The notes under the pieces were generated by a model. That model had not been told where the DNA came from, did not search any database, and was given only the letters and a program-made list of their open reading frames with translations. 64,000 nucleotides of DNA. It comes from Vespula vulgaris. Lineage: Eukaryota > Arthropoda > Insecta > Hymenoptera > Vespidae. The stretch covers positions 16,560,058-16,624,057 of the forward strand of contig NC_066587.1 of the NCBI RefSeq assembly GCF_905475345.1, in the 5' to 3' direction. Shown here one piece after another: positions 1 through 14,620 of the stretch (within the stretch, counting starts at the first letter, position 1; every line of letters begins with the position of its first letter). Made by a program: the position numbers and the translations under genes.

Positions 1-1757
1 GTGAACGAATGCGAATATATTAAAAACGAATCTATTCCTTGAGATTAAATTTTGTTTCTTTTTCTTTTTTTATTTTTATTATCTACTTACATATATTGAC
101 CATCATCGCTAGACGCGTGGTTGTGAATCTCAGAAAAATTTTTTCTAGACAATGGAGAACAGCCATAATGTTTATTGACTTCCCATTTCGTTTCGTTCAA
201 GATTTATTACAGTTACACAAGGAGCGTTCGACTCCTATCGTACGACCATTTGTTGCCAATGCTATATATCTATTCTATTCTATATGTCAGAAGGAGACAC
301 CAAGACACCAGAGTACTGTACTTTATTACATCCTCTCGAAATCCGTTTTCACTTTGGAGAACGTGCCTAACCGATAGATATAATCGATGCCATGTACTTC
401 GTCAATGACAGGGAGAGTCCAACTAATTACTAGAGAGAAGATAGATGAGTTCAAACTCTTAACTCGTAATTTCTACTAGATAGATATTACTTATACGTAC
501 GTATATAAAACCTATATGTAACTCCGATATCAATAAATTTTACATATTCTCTCTCTCTCTCTCTCTATCTCCCACATATACAAACACACACATTTTGATT
601 TAAAAAAGAAAAACAAAACTTGGAACGATCCCTTTGTGAAAACAAATGTGTTATTATATAGAAATTTCGTGACAAAAGGAAACCAATCATTTTTACCGAT
701 ACATAATAGGTAGATAGATAGTAAACCCACTACTTTTCTCTTCTTTCCCCTCTTCTTCTTCTTCTTCTTCTTCATCGTCTTCTTCTTCTTCTTCTTCTCC
801 CTCTTCGTGTTCCGATATACCAACAAGGAGGCTTCTGGTACTCGCATAAACCTCGAACGCTGACGTGACTGAGAATTTAATGAAATGAGACATGCATAAG
901 GCCGGATCGAAAAAGTCCTCTTTCTCACGATTATTCGCATGCATACCGTGACTTCGGCCTACTACAAACGTTCATCTTAGCGCTTAAGCACTTTATATCG
1001 TACTATAGGTATTATTGATTACGCATAATTATGTTTCAACCTTTAAGGTCATTAAACCTTAGTTAACATTCTCATTGAAAATACCAACGTGTACGATCAG
1101 GGTTTGGATTCTGTTCTTCGTACGAGAAAATTGATTAACGTAAGTACGCCACCGAGACCTCGATCCCTTTTCCCCCCACTCCAACCCACCTTACTTCTCT
1201 CCGCCATATCTCCTTCAAGCTCCATTCGCCATCCTCGTTTCTCGAGTTATTTCTCGAGTGTTTTACGACGTATCGTTTTCTTACGGAATCGCGACAAAAA
1301 GATTCACTTCGTTAAAGGACGAAATATGAACCGTTCGTTTGGGACCAATGTCGCATTGGTTAGCATACTACCCGACACGGAAGGAACGGAACACATAACA
1401 GAATTAATAAGATCAAAATCTCGTTTGTATCGTTTGCCGACAATGCCCTTAGGGTCTGATATAACTAGGGAAGAGGAGAGAAAGAAAAAGAGAGAGAGAG
1501 AGAGGCAAGAGAAGAAGGAGAACGATCGATTCGAATGATCTAATTATATTGAATTTTGTCTGCTCGTATAAGTCTCTCTTTCTCTCTCACGCACACGTAT
1601 ACAGATACACGCATTCTCTCACTCTCTCTCTCATTCGTTTCTTCGAGAGATAAACGACCGATATGATGAGAAATGGAAACGTCAAGCATTGATCATTTTT
1701 TTTTTCTTCCTCTTCATCTTCTTCTTTTTCTTCTTCCTCTTCTTCTTTTAATTACAG
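1..1757 (+). other. Intron of the fat-like gene (5' end outside the window)
   Basis: No cadherin-like coding segment is visible on either strand. The stretch holds purine/pyrimidine microsatellites (CT at 549-567, CTT at 745-804, GA near 1486-1505, CT at 1574-1632) and AT-rich sequence. The polypyrimidine acceptor ending at 1757 (TAATTACAG) defines the right edge. Confidence 0.7.
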
Positions 1758-2162
1758 GTTCGCGTGACGGTTTTGGACAAGAATGACGTGGCACCAACTT
1801 GGGGTCCAGGACCATGGAAATTCAAAATCTCCGAGGAAGCACCACCCAACACCGTCGTGACCATTTTGAAAGCATACGATCCTGACACGATAGGAACGTT
1901 AACGTATACCTTGGTATCACCGAATCGACCTAACAACCCTACCAACGATCTCGAATCTAAAAACGATATCGAGAGTCAATTTAAATTGCATCCGACCACC
2001 GGCCAACTCAGATTGGCCGAGGCACTCGATAGAGAAACCAGAGAAAAGTACGTGCTTAAGGTACGTGCCGACGATGGATTGCAACACACCGACATAACTT
2101 TGACCATACAGGTGAGCGAGACCCCCTTTTCGTAAACTTTTTCTTCGCTCCTTCCATTTTTT

Positions 2163-2206
<44 letters not shown>

Positions 2207-3234
2207 TTATCTATCTAGCTGGCTAGTTAGCTAGCTAGCTAGATAGCTAGCTATCTATCTTTTTTACTTCGTGTAGAAAGTTTCTACGTCGGATAAAAAT
2301 CTAACGATTAAGATGAATCGAGACGAACACAATAGGTTCACTAAAGACATTTAATCAATTATTTTTCTATTCTCTATGTAATAGATTAATTGATACGTTT
2401 AGATGTAATTCTTTCTATTTTTTAAATCTTATTACGTTCGCTTTTATCGTTAGAAAATTATTTGCTAGTTCGTACGCGAAGCTTCCAATGCTTTTTTCTT
2501 TTTCGTTTTTTTTCTTTTCAAGTCGTACTCCTAATTAATACACCGTGATGATATATATTATGTTTATGATGTATAACGACTGTTCACAATATAATGTTAT
2601 AAATCTTTATCTCGCAAACACGGTACTTTGTTGAGAAAAATTAGAATTAGTTGATTTCACGAAAGACGGGTGGGGGAGAGGGATGGTCAGGCAGAATATT
2701 TGTTATTGTCTTATTTAGTGTTTAGTTTGAAGGTCATTTCGAGATATACTTTTTTTTAATATATATATATATATATAGGAATTTAAATTTTTTACAATGT
2801 AAAAAAAAAGTAAAAAAGAAAAAAAAATATTTTTTCTCATTTCGAAGCCGAAAAAGAAATTAGGTTGAAGAAAGTTAGAAAGAAAAAAAGAAAAGAAAAG
2901 AATATATATATAGCTTGAAAAGAGCCTTTGTTCCTTTTTTGTTGCCCGTTTAAATTTGTCCCACAATATTTGATAATTATTTTTGTTTTATTTTTATTTT
3001 AAGTAGATAAGCAATATAAACGACGCAATCATGACACTTATTAACAATATTAACCAAACTACTCATATAAGTATTATCGATAAATTTTATATCACAAAAT
3101 ATTCATCATTGATAAAAAAAGGAAAATAATAAATCATTGATAAAAATAAATAGAAGTAGATTCGTATCTATGTAACTTTTTCGATCTGATATTCGTATTC
3201 ACTACGTTACACTATGTATATATAGAGATACATA

Positions 3235-3280
<46 letters not shown>

Positions 3281-3696
3281 CGTATACCATCGTCGTTGTT
3301 CGCGAGAGAGAATATATTGTCTCTCGATAGAAAAGGGTAATTAATTGTTTTAAAACGGGGGTAGACTCATTGTCGTCTCAAGCTATTAACCGATGCCGTT
3401 CGAAGTAGGTATCTACTACCGTCTCTAGTTTCAACATTATCGGTTGTTACGAAAGGATCGGGTTCGACTATAGCGCGCGTTATTCCTGAAGGCCATTAAT
3501 TATTCTTCGACCCGAAGGAGCCGTACATCTTGCAAGGATCGTTCGGTAGGGCCCAGGATTCTTCTTCGTAATCACGAACTTTACGAAGCCGTGATGCTCG
3601 CGAAAGTAGTCAAGAATTTTGTATACCTACCATTCTTCTTAAGAATTATTATTTGTATTTTAGAAAAAGAAAGAGAGAAAGAAGAAAAATTCTTTG

Positions 3697-3753
<57 letters not shown>

Positions 3754-4622
3754 GTTACTATTGAGCAATAGATTATACAGTTATAGTAGGAAGTTAAGAA
3801 TGACCTTTCGACTTAGAAACGTGTCTAATGTATTATCGATTTGACCCTACTCTCGATGAACAACGTTTTATTACTTTCTTCTTTTTTTCCTCTTTTTCTT
3901 CCTCTTTTCTTTTCTTTTGCCATTCAAACTAATTTCTATCTATAATTGGATTTTTTTTCTTTCTTAATTATTGATATATTAATTTTTTACGATATTTAAA
4001 GATTGACTTTGAAATTATACATCTACGTGTACGCGTTTATACGTATATATTGTTGTACAATTATATATACGATATATATATATATATATACATTATACAG
4101 CTAAAAGTAAGCTAAGAAAAAATGGAAAAAAAAGAAAATTAATTAATTAATTAATTAAATAATTAATAATGGACTTATGATTAATAATGAATTCAATATT
4201 ATTTCAAATATTATTTTAAAATTTTGCGTTAGAAAAGCATGATTAATAACGATAACGATCGTAAGGAATAGCAATGTCGAGATGCAAATGTATCCGGTAT
4301 TCTCATCGTTATACACCGAGTAATTGGATAAGCTTGGGGCTTTAAAGTCGATAATACTCCGTTTAAGCAGCGTACCGTGACCAGCACAAGCTTGCATGTA
4401 AAAGCAGCGGGAACAACTGTGGTAATCCGTAATCCATAAATCCTATGGTCCATCGTTTACGATCGATCTTATTATTATCCGGAGATACTTTGGAATTGGG
4501 GACATTTTGAAGATAAGAAAAGAGAACTGCTTGGGAAGGCTCGAATCAAAAGTCTGACGCATATTTCCGCTTTTAGTGAAATTCGAAGAAAGAAAGAGGG
4601 AGAGATAAAGAACGAGCGAGCG

Positions 4623-4668
<46 letters not shown>

Positions 4669-5278
4669 GAAGATGACGCATAGTTTTCACGTCTATTTTA
4701 CCTTCTAAAAGAGTCTCCTATCGCAAGAACACTTACATAGAAACTGAGTCAGGTAGTAGACAGTAGAGTGCCCCTATCCTTCTCAAAAAGATACGCTAAA
4801 AAGTTTCGATAGAGGAGTAGGTTATATACTGAATTCCCAAAGTCACGAGGCATCGTTCTTCAAAGAACTTTATGCTTGTATTTCCGAGAGAAAAAAAGGA
4901 GAAAAAAGAAAGAAAGAGAGGAAAAGAGAGAGAGAGAGAGAGAAAGAGAGAGAGTTCTAAAGGTCGCTAAAGAAATTAGAAAAGTCATCATGGGACCGAG
5001 CTAAGGGTTAGGGGACTAGGATCTGTTACTGAGATTCTTAAGAGAAGTAAAGCGAAGGAGTGCTTGTTGAAAATAATGTCAAGAAAAAGTATGACGATCT
5101 ACGGATATAATATCTAGATACTTAACAAAAGATAAGTCCATAAGATTATTTTGCCTAGCAGGTATAATAGGTATAATTCGAACAATCATTAACACGGTTG
5201 TGCAAGTGAAGACAGAAAGAAAGAAAAAAAGAAAGAAAGGAAGGAAGAAAGACGAGGAAACGGAGAGAGAAAGAAAAC

Positions 5279-5315
<37 letters not shown>

Positions 5316-5738
5316 GCAAGAGAGGTAGCAAAAGCCGCGAAGAAGAGTCCCCTCGATCTCCGCCTTATAATTCATTACTTCTGGTCTGGCGAAACGATCC
5401 AGGCGATAAAAAACGCGGAGCCGGTTGGTCGTTTAACGAAGGTAGTAGTAGAAAGAGAAAGAGAGAGAAAGAGAAAGAAAGAGAAAGACAGAAAGAGAGA
5501 AAGAGAGAGAAGTCCAACCTTCGGAGACAATCGCAAAAATTATCCTTATGACGCGTAATGGCTGGAATTTCTTTTAAGGAGCCACGTTCGCTAAGAAGGC
5601 ACCGAATTGCCTTCCACCGGCACGAGACGCACGCTGCTATTCTATCCGGGGTCTCTTAAAGGCAAAAGGAATGCCAGACCCGATCATAGCTTGCTCTTTG
5701 GGGCTCCGTGAAAGAGGCCCGCTCTTGCGGAATCTGCC

Positions 5739-5806
<68 letters not shown>

Positions 5807-5908
5807 CTCTCTTTCTCAAGAGCCACCCGCCGCACCCAAGTCAGAGAGACGAAGAACCTCCACTCCTTTCTTCGACCTCTTCCTCCTCCAACCCCTCACG
5901 AATCTCTC

Positions 5909-5939
<31 letters not shown>

Positions 5940-7716
5940 TCTTCCTCTTCTTCTTCTTCTTCTTCTTCTTTTCCTTCTTCTTCTTTCTTCTTTCTTCTTT
6001 CTTCTCCTTCTTCGTCCTCGTCCAACATCCCTTCCCCCACCCTTTCTCTTTCGCTCTCTCTCTCTCTCCTTCTTTCTCTTTTCTCCTCCCTCCAACCAGC
6101 CCCCTTCCCAACTTCCAGTATCCATCGTCGACCTGTTTCCATCTGGAAGCATCCTCTCTTCTTCTCCCGCGTCTCTCGAGGCACCGTCACTTTTTGCAAA
6201 CGTCTTCGAGCCCTCCTTAATCAAACCGTGCCCGCCTCCGCTCGCTCTTTCACCGGTTGATATCGGCCGGCTCATGGTCGGTTGCTGCCTCTTTGGTATG
6301 CGCCGAGGATAGACACGACGTAGAGCACCAGAACGTAACTCCATTCCCTTGCTTTCCTTTCCTTACCTTACCTTACCTTACCTTACCTTACCTTACCTTT
6401 CCTTTTCTCTTACCTTACCTTAACTTACCTTACCTTAGCATAGCTTAGTTTAGCTTAGCTTAGTTTACTTTAGTTTACTTTATCTTAGCTTAGTTTAACT
6501 TAGCTTAGCTTAGCTTAGCTTATCTTACCTCACCTCAACTCTCTTGTACCATCTTTCTCTTACGTTGCACTGACAATTTGGCTGTTACGATGGATAGATA
6601 CGAATTAATTTCTATTACCATCCTCGTCATCAACGTTCTACGTCAATCTGACGAATGTCCTTTACTTACGTTTTCTTGATCTCTTATGTGAATTTGCTTT
6701 TGTGATTTATATAATACGTGTGATTCATTGATCCTTCTATTTATTGGTCGGTTCTACATTCATTTGATTAACGTGAAATTAAAATAAAAGAGAGAGAGAA
6801 AGAGAGTGGATGTATAAAGATTATAGAATAATTACTCGATAATTATTACGATCTATATATTTATTTGATCATTACTTTTATTAATTAATGATAGTTCGTA
6901 AAGTAAATGATCAATATATACATATATTGTATATTTTCATCAGTATAAATAATTAAGTGTCATTTGAAAAAATAAACGGATTAGCCTCGAAAGGGCTACA
7001 AAATCTTTCGGTAAAGTGTAGATAATTAATTTTTAAAATCACTTAGGATCCTTTCAGGTCAGCTAGAAACCTTCACCCTGGTCTGTATAACAATCCTTAT
7101 ACATTTTTCTCATTTTTATGTAAAAAAGAAATAAGAAAAGAAAATCACTTAGGATCTTTTCAGGTCACCTAAGGAACTTTCCTTCGCCTAAGTTTATATA
7201 ATAATCATTACACATTTTTGTCGTTCATTTTTTATGTAAAAAAAAAAATAATAATAAAAAAGAAAGAAAAATAGAAAATTAATGGTTGATTACATTGCAG
7301 GTGACCGATACGAACGATAACGCTCCGACCTTCCACGTGAGTGCTTACTCGTTCGATGTACCGGAGAACATGCCGAGAGGAAGTCGCGTTGGGCAGGTCG
7401 TCGCAAGCGATGCCGATGCGGAAGGTGCTAACAGCCAATTAAGTTACGCGTTAATATCCGATTGGGCGAACGACGTCTTTTCTCTCAATCCCAATACCGG
7501 CGTCTTCACGCTCACCGCCAGTCTTGATTACGAACAGGTTGGTACGGCTAATCGCATGTTCGTTATTTTCTTCGTGAAATATCGAGATATATCGATCGAC
7601 TCGGGTCGTGTAACGCATGACCACTTTTATCGCTGATTAATACTTTTAAAAAGTATACCTATTTAAATTCATTTACGTACGCGTATATATATATATATTT
7701 ATATATCGAGAGATAT

Positions 7717-7771
<55 letters not shown>

Positions 7772-10700
7772 CATATATTTGCAATAATTAATTCCTGAGT
7801 TTTCATATAAGAGAATTATCAATTTTTTTTCTTTTAAATTAGAAATATTTGTATAATGATTCGAACGATATACTTTCTACAATATAATTTGGACGTATTG
7901 ATTAAATTGATCTTTGGATTAAATCAACCCTCGGGAACTATAACACCGTGAAATTTCACTCTCGCAAAGATAAGAGTAACGCTGATCTTATTAAACGATT
8001 TTATAAATCTTAAGGCATAACATACCGTGATAGAAAGAAAACTTTCATTCGCGATTTGTATAACTCTTGAGAATTCATTTTTTCTTCGAAAAAAAAAAGA
8101 AAGTAAGAAAAAACAACTCAATATTATTTATACGTCAAATCTTATATATATATATAAACATTGTTTGTGTATCATCGATCGTTTTTTTTATAAAATTACA
8201 ATTAAGTTACAAGACCGTCCCTTACCATATGGGTAAAAGGAAGATGATGAATAAGAATGGAGAGGAAAGGACGAAGGATCGATCGATCGATCGATCGATC
8301 GATCGTTCGTTCGCTCGCTCCATGGATATCGATGGATCGATGGATCGATGGATGGGCGACGTACAAAAAGTAGAGGCAGTAAATCATCGAACGAGTACTA
8401 TCGATCGCAAAGTCAGAAATTCTCTGCTCGCAGATGACTCGTGGCTAAAAAGGTCCGCAACGACTTAAAGCCCGAGGCAACGATTATAAACCGTGCGCAC
8501 GCCTCTTCCACATTCAAGAACCCAAGCACACCTATTATATTACCTTTCGGCTATAACGCAACACTAGAATTTAGGGTTTAACGCTAACAGTCAGACAGAT
8601 CGATGAACAGACGCTTTTAATGACAGTCCAGGGCTACATTTCGGAGACAAGCCATACTTATTATTTACAAGAGAATGTGTGTGTGCGTGTGTGTGTACTT
8701 TCGACGATACTTTGTACGTAACGCAGTTTTATGTGTGGGTGGAAAATTGTTCCATCCAAGTTCTCTATCGATACGTTTCTACGCTTACAATTTTTCCATC
8801 GAAAGATCAAAAAAAAAAAAAAGGAGAGAAACTGTAACTATCTGTCTATTAATTTACGTATTCGTTTGGAAGTCTCTGAAGAAACAAAAGTGCAATGATT
8901 ATTTCTTTTCTCTTTTGTCTGCTAATTCATTCGGGTCAGTATTCGTAAACGAATTTCAATCGGTAGTTCGAATAAATAATCACAATTATATTTATAATAC
9001 AATATCGATACTGTTACTGTTTTTAATCAAAATATTTCTGGATATAAAAATTCGTTGAAATTATAGTATCTCTAATAAACACAGATGTTTCATTCTTCAT
9101 ACTAATCGTTTATATTAGCTATTGATATTTTATTATAAATATTAATCAAAATATTCCTGCATATATATATATATATATATTTACTGTTGATTACTAAAAA
9201 ATATTGACGGAATAAATAAAAAACGATTACACTTCAATAGAATAAAAATTATCGGTTACATCACATAAAATCATCGATTATCGATAACTGTGTAAGTAGA
9301 ATTGATAAAATGATTAAAAGTTATGTAAAACGATGGGTCTTCCGACATTGAAAGTATTAAATTGGACTTGTCCGATCAGTGTATAACGAAAAGAAGGGAG
9401 TGAAAGGTCCATTCGACAAATACACATGGACCTTGTCGAGCGATGCACGTTTCGGATAAAAAGGAGTGAGAAAAAGGTAGGAAGGAAGAAGCGGAAAAAG
9501 AATGAGTAGTTTATAGAACCCTTCATCAACGTAATATCGTTCCCAGATACACGCCAGGATCATTACGGGACCGTGAAATGCGTATACGGATGGGCCAAAG
9601 GATCCAAGCGCAGCACATTTGAAACGAAGAAATAATTCGGCTCTTCCACGAAATTCGCATCGGTTCTTTGTAAAACGCTTTAACTTCGTTCCTTAAAAGG
9701 GATCAGTTCACGAGCACGAGATAATAGGAAGAAGACGTTATTTTCTTACACTGTCTTTCTTCGCGTACGATAGAGAGTAGAAAAGAGACACAATAAACAG
9801 AAGAGGGGGAGAGAAGGGTGGAGGGAGGACAACTATATAATTATCAGAATTGGCACAAAAATTCAATATCTCTGTTTCTTTCTCTCTTTGACTCTCGCTC
9901 AAATCTCAAACAAATAAGAGTACTTTCATCCTTTTTTAAATAATCACTTATACAATTATTCGATAAGAAATGTTTACCTTTCCGTTCGTTCTGTTAAACC
10001 TATGATAGAAATGAAAAAGAAAGTAGATATTACTTCCATCGATCGAATAATACTCACGATAGAAAGAAAGAAGAGAGAAAGAAAAAAATGCGTAATCATC
10101 GTAGATAACGAGAACTCGTCGTATTGCTCGTCGATTTTTAAAATATGCGTTCGAATTATTATACATATCTAATACTCGTATATTAATCTATCGATCCTTC
10201 CTATCGATCTATCACGAAACCGTTCGACGTTTCTAAACAATAATTTAATTAAATTCTTCTCGTTAATATCGTATATACAATTTTTAATCGTTCTCTCTTT
10301 TCTTTTCTTTTTTTTTTTTTTTTAAATTCTCTTCCCACAGATACAACATTACATCCTCGTTGTCCAAGCGACGGACGGTGGTGTACCGGCATTATCATCG
10401 ACCGTAACTGTTTATTGCAACGTCGTTGATTTAAACGACAACGCACCGATATTCGACGCTGGTCCACATGCAGCAGACATCGTCGAGAATGCAACCGTTG
10501 GTACATCAGTATTAACGGTCACCGCCCAGGATCTCGATTCTTGGGAAAACGGTAGGGTGATTTATGCCGTCGTTGCTGGCGACGAGGACGGTGATTTTGG
10601 TGTTGCAGCAAACGGTACCCTTTACACAAGGAAACCTCTCGACAGAGAACGGAAGCCACTTTACAATTTAGTTTTGAGCGCAACGGACGCTGCCGTACCA

Positions 10701-11188
10701 CCCTCTCGTCCTTTGTCGTCTACCGTACAGGTGAGTGTCTATCTTCGAGAGAGTGAAAAGGAAGGAAGGATGTCACGCTTCAATTTAAACACCTCGGGTG
10801 TCCCAACTTCTCTCTCTATCTTTCTCTTTCTCTCTCTTTCTCTCTCTCTCTCACGCAAAGTTTAAATTACATCCTGAACTCTCTTCTCTCCTCTACTCCT
10901 CTCCTCCTTCTCCATCTCCTTCTCCCACTTTTTATTTTTCTTTTTCTTCCACTTGATTCGCGAATGCGGCATAGCTTGATAACGTTTTTCCTTTTTTCTC
11001 TCTTTTCTTTCTTTTTTTTTTTATTCTTCGCCCTTCCCCCTTCCTCGAGATCCAACTTCCATTTATTTTTATTTTATTTTCCATTTTTTCTTTTTACTTT
11101 TTTAATACTTTTTTATTCTTAATTTCTTTATATTCTTTTTCCTTATGAAGAAAGAAACAGACGGTCTCCTTCGAATGAATGAGTGAAT

Positions 11189-11248
<60 letters not shown>

Positions 11249-11572
11249 AAGAGAAAGAAAGTGGTCGAGTTACGTGGAATAAATACGAGCGCGGGAGCTC
11301 CGAGAGTTCAGCAAGAAACGCGCTTGATATACCGACTCTCCTCCGTCCGAAAGGCCATAAAAGCGCGCCTGATTTATAGGTGGCGTGAACGTGTTAATTA
11401 CCAAAGTAAATCGTTGCGTTTCGTCTCCGTGGCCAGCTTATCTCCGGACTTCTTCCTTTATTTTGTCCCGGCAGTCGCGTCCCTGTTGCACTCTTCCTCT
11501 TCTTCTCAACTCGACCCTTCCTTTCTTCGTTTCACACATATATGTATACGTACATACATGTTAGTATATGTA

Positions 11573-11611
<39 letters not shown>

Positions 11612-12407
11612 CTCTCTCTCTCTCTCTTTTTTACTCACTCTCTTTGCGGATGCAATCGATTAATACATAATTAATTATCGGCCGTGCTCGTTTTCTCAAT
11701 GCGAACCTGTGACAAAAAGAACAACTACCAACAGGTTACCGTAGTGTTGCTGGATGTGAACGACATGTCCCCGGAATTCATATCACCAACGAAAATATCG
11801 ATAATAGAGAATTCACCAAGCAATACCATAGTAATGGCAATAAAGGCGATTGATAGGGACGAAGGTAGAAACGGATACGTCGAGTATTCCTTGGAGGACG
11901 ACGAGGTACCATTCACTTTGGGCCCAGTCGACGGATTGCTACGCGTTGCTGGTCCGTTAGATCGGGAGCAAAGATCGAACTATACGTTAGAAGTTACTGC
12001 GAAGGATCGTGGGGAACCGTCTAAGTCTAACACAACTAGTATCACCGTCGTTGTACTCGATGAGAACGATAACTCGCCGATCTTTGATCCCAGACAATAT
12101 TCCGCTACGGTCGCTGAGAATGCCAGTATCGGTGCCAGTGTACTTCAGGTAAAATTTGTCAATTTTCTTTGATTTTGTTGATAATAATTATAAAAAGAAA
12201 AAAATGGATCAAAAGAAGAATAATTTCCGATGATAAAAGATCAATGATAATAGATCCGATGATAAAAAAATATATTGAAGAAATACAAAAATTAATACAA
12301 ATAAGAATTTACATATACATATATATATATTATTAATTTTATATATATATATTTATATATATTATTTATATATTTTATTTATATCTATATATATTATTAA
12401 TATAGTA

Positions 12408-12456
<49 letters not shown>

Positions 12457-13448
12457 TGATATATATGAAACAAAACATTTACATTAATATTCTTCTGTTG
12501 GAAAAATTTGTATAAAAATATATTTTCCTTATTCGTTTCCAAAGGTCTCAGCAATGGATCGTGACGAAGGTGCTAACGGTAGGGTGAGATACAGCATAGC
12601 TAAGGGTGACGAAAATCGAGACTTCACAATTTCCGAAGATGGGGGAGCAATAAGAGTAGCCAAGAATCTTAACTTCGAACGCAAAGCGAGGTATCATTTA
12701 ACTATACGTGGAGAGGATTGTGCAGCGGAAGTAGGCGAAACATCGCGTGGCGACACCGCGCAAGTAACCATAACTGTCCTCGACATCAACGACAATGCTC
12801 CCCTCTTTCTCGACTCACCTTATTTGGCACATGTCATGGAGAACATGGTGCCGCCAGGTGGAGGATTTGTAATCCAGGTAATTTCCGATAATACGCTCTC
12901 GTTGCGTCGTAGAAACATCGTACCCTTAATGGTTAAGAACAAGGTGATTCTTATTACCAAGACGAGCAGAGTTCTAAGATGTCATCACTTCTAATTCTCT
13001 TTCTCTCTCTAACTGCTAACTTAACTGCGTTTCACTTGTAACGTAACCAATTATTTTCCAAATTTTCTCATCCTTTTTAAATTCTAAAAGAAGATTTTTG
13101 AAAAATTCTTTTTTCTTTTTCATTTCATTATTCAAAATTTGTTTACGCAGTTAAAACGATGTCTAACAAAGTAAAAATACATTTTCTCCGTTGTTTCTCG
13201 ATTGAAGGTCAAAGCTTACGACGCTGATACACCACCGTACAACGATCAAGTGAGATATTTCTTGAAAGAAGGTGACACCGACCTGTTTCGAATAAATGCT
13301 AGCACGGGAGACATATTTCTTCTTCGTCCACTCGACAGAGAATTGGTACCAGAGTACACTCTCACGCTTGTAGCCATGGACACCGGTAAGTCGTCTCCAT
13401 CGAGATACTTCATTAATGCAAACGACTCTCGATTATCGAAAGTTCAGT

Positions 13449-13516
<68 letters not shown>

Positions 13517-14321
13517 GACGTAACGTTAATGTTTTTCTTAGCGCGATATGACGATACGATTTAATTACAAATCAATAAGTTGGAATTGAATTATTTTATG
13601 AAAGATCGTGATACCTTTCGATACAACGATGTGAACGAATACTTGCAACGAAACGAAACGAAATGAAACGAAATTAAATGAAAGAAAAGAAAAGGAAAGG
13701 AGCGATAGGATGTTAAGCTTCTGAAAGAGAGATCCAAACGAGTATCTCGCGATATCTTTGAGAAGGTTTTACAAACGCTCTGGATGAACTGCTAAATAGG
13801 CGTGTACCACGTATTTACTCGGGACAAAGACCGGTATTGAAAGAAGCACTGGGTATTCTTTAGAGAGAACATTTTTCCGGCGAGTGGTATATACTAGCTG
13901 GGGCCAGTTCTCGGGGACCGCGTAAACTCCTTGCGAATTAGTTTGAACAATGGACAATTATTCTCGATCTGGTCACTCCGAACGAGAAAGGTTGGGAAGT
14001 GTCGAGAGAAAAAAAATTTGAAAAAATATACCTACCTGATCCTTGAAAGTGCCGCGAACATTGTTTAACTATATACATATGTAGGTACCATCAAAGATTA
14101 GAAAAAAGAAATTCTCTTAAACCGTCTGCGATACCGTGTAAGTTACATACCTCATACTTATGTACCTAACGAGTCTATACTTTTTCAATATTATTTCATT
14201 TTGTTCTACACAAAATTTATTATTAAATCATATCCCAAGATTAACATCTATTGATTATAATCATAAGTTATGATTATAACACATGATATATACCAGTATG
14301 TAACACACTGGTGTTAACTAA

Positions 14322-14352
<31 letters not shown>

Positions 14353-14585
14353 CGCGCACACACAAATCTTAAAACTATAATGTGTATAAATACACAAATC
14401 TTAAAATTTTCACTCCCCTTACTAGTGATCTCAGATTTTCCGATCGCTAATCAGCCAAAACAATATGGCGGAATGGAAAATCAGCATAGAATCTCTTCGG
14501 TGGTGGTTTTAAGTAATGAGCTGTAATATACAAATTGGATATAAATTTGTGGGTTGTTCGATGAGATTCTTTAAGCGATGGGCAG

Positions 14586-14620
<35 letters not shown>

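Larger units (their letters stand above)
2112..7300 (+). other. 5.2-kb intron of the fat-like gene
   Basis: The donor GTGAGC at 2112 pairs with the acceptor ACATTGCAG ending at 7300. Inside are (CT)n at 2166-2204, a CTAG/TAGC tract at 2215-2255, (CA)n at 3239-3270, (TA)n at 3700-3750, (GA)n at 4624-4665 and 5283-5311, and the (CT)n plus poly-pyrimidine block at 5742-6110. A TTACC/TTAGC array lies at 6355-6530 and a tandem duplication at 7035-7246. A comparatively GC-rich island lies at about 3380-3600. No gene is seen. Confidence 0.8.

Noticed and set aside
1089..1538. 149-codon + strand open frame
   Set aside because: Pro/Ser/Arg then Glu/Lys/Arg low complexity, no similarity to cadherin repeats, and inside the intron before the exon at 1758.
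5671..6344. Overlapping open frames of 70-213 codons on both strands (poly-Ser/Leu/Phe, poly-Glu/Arg/Lys)
   Set aside because: They are produced by the pyrimidine/purine microsatellites at 5742-6110. They lack splice support and mirror each other on both strands.
6355..6530. True telomeric TTAGG repeat
   Set aside because: The unit is TTACC/TTAGC, not TTAGG or CCTAA, and it is interior to an intron. Kept only as a repeat of interest.
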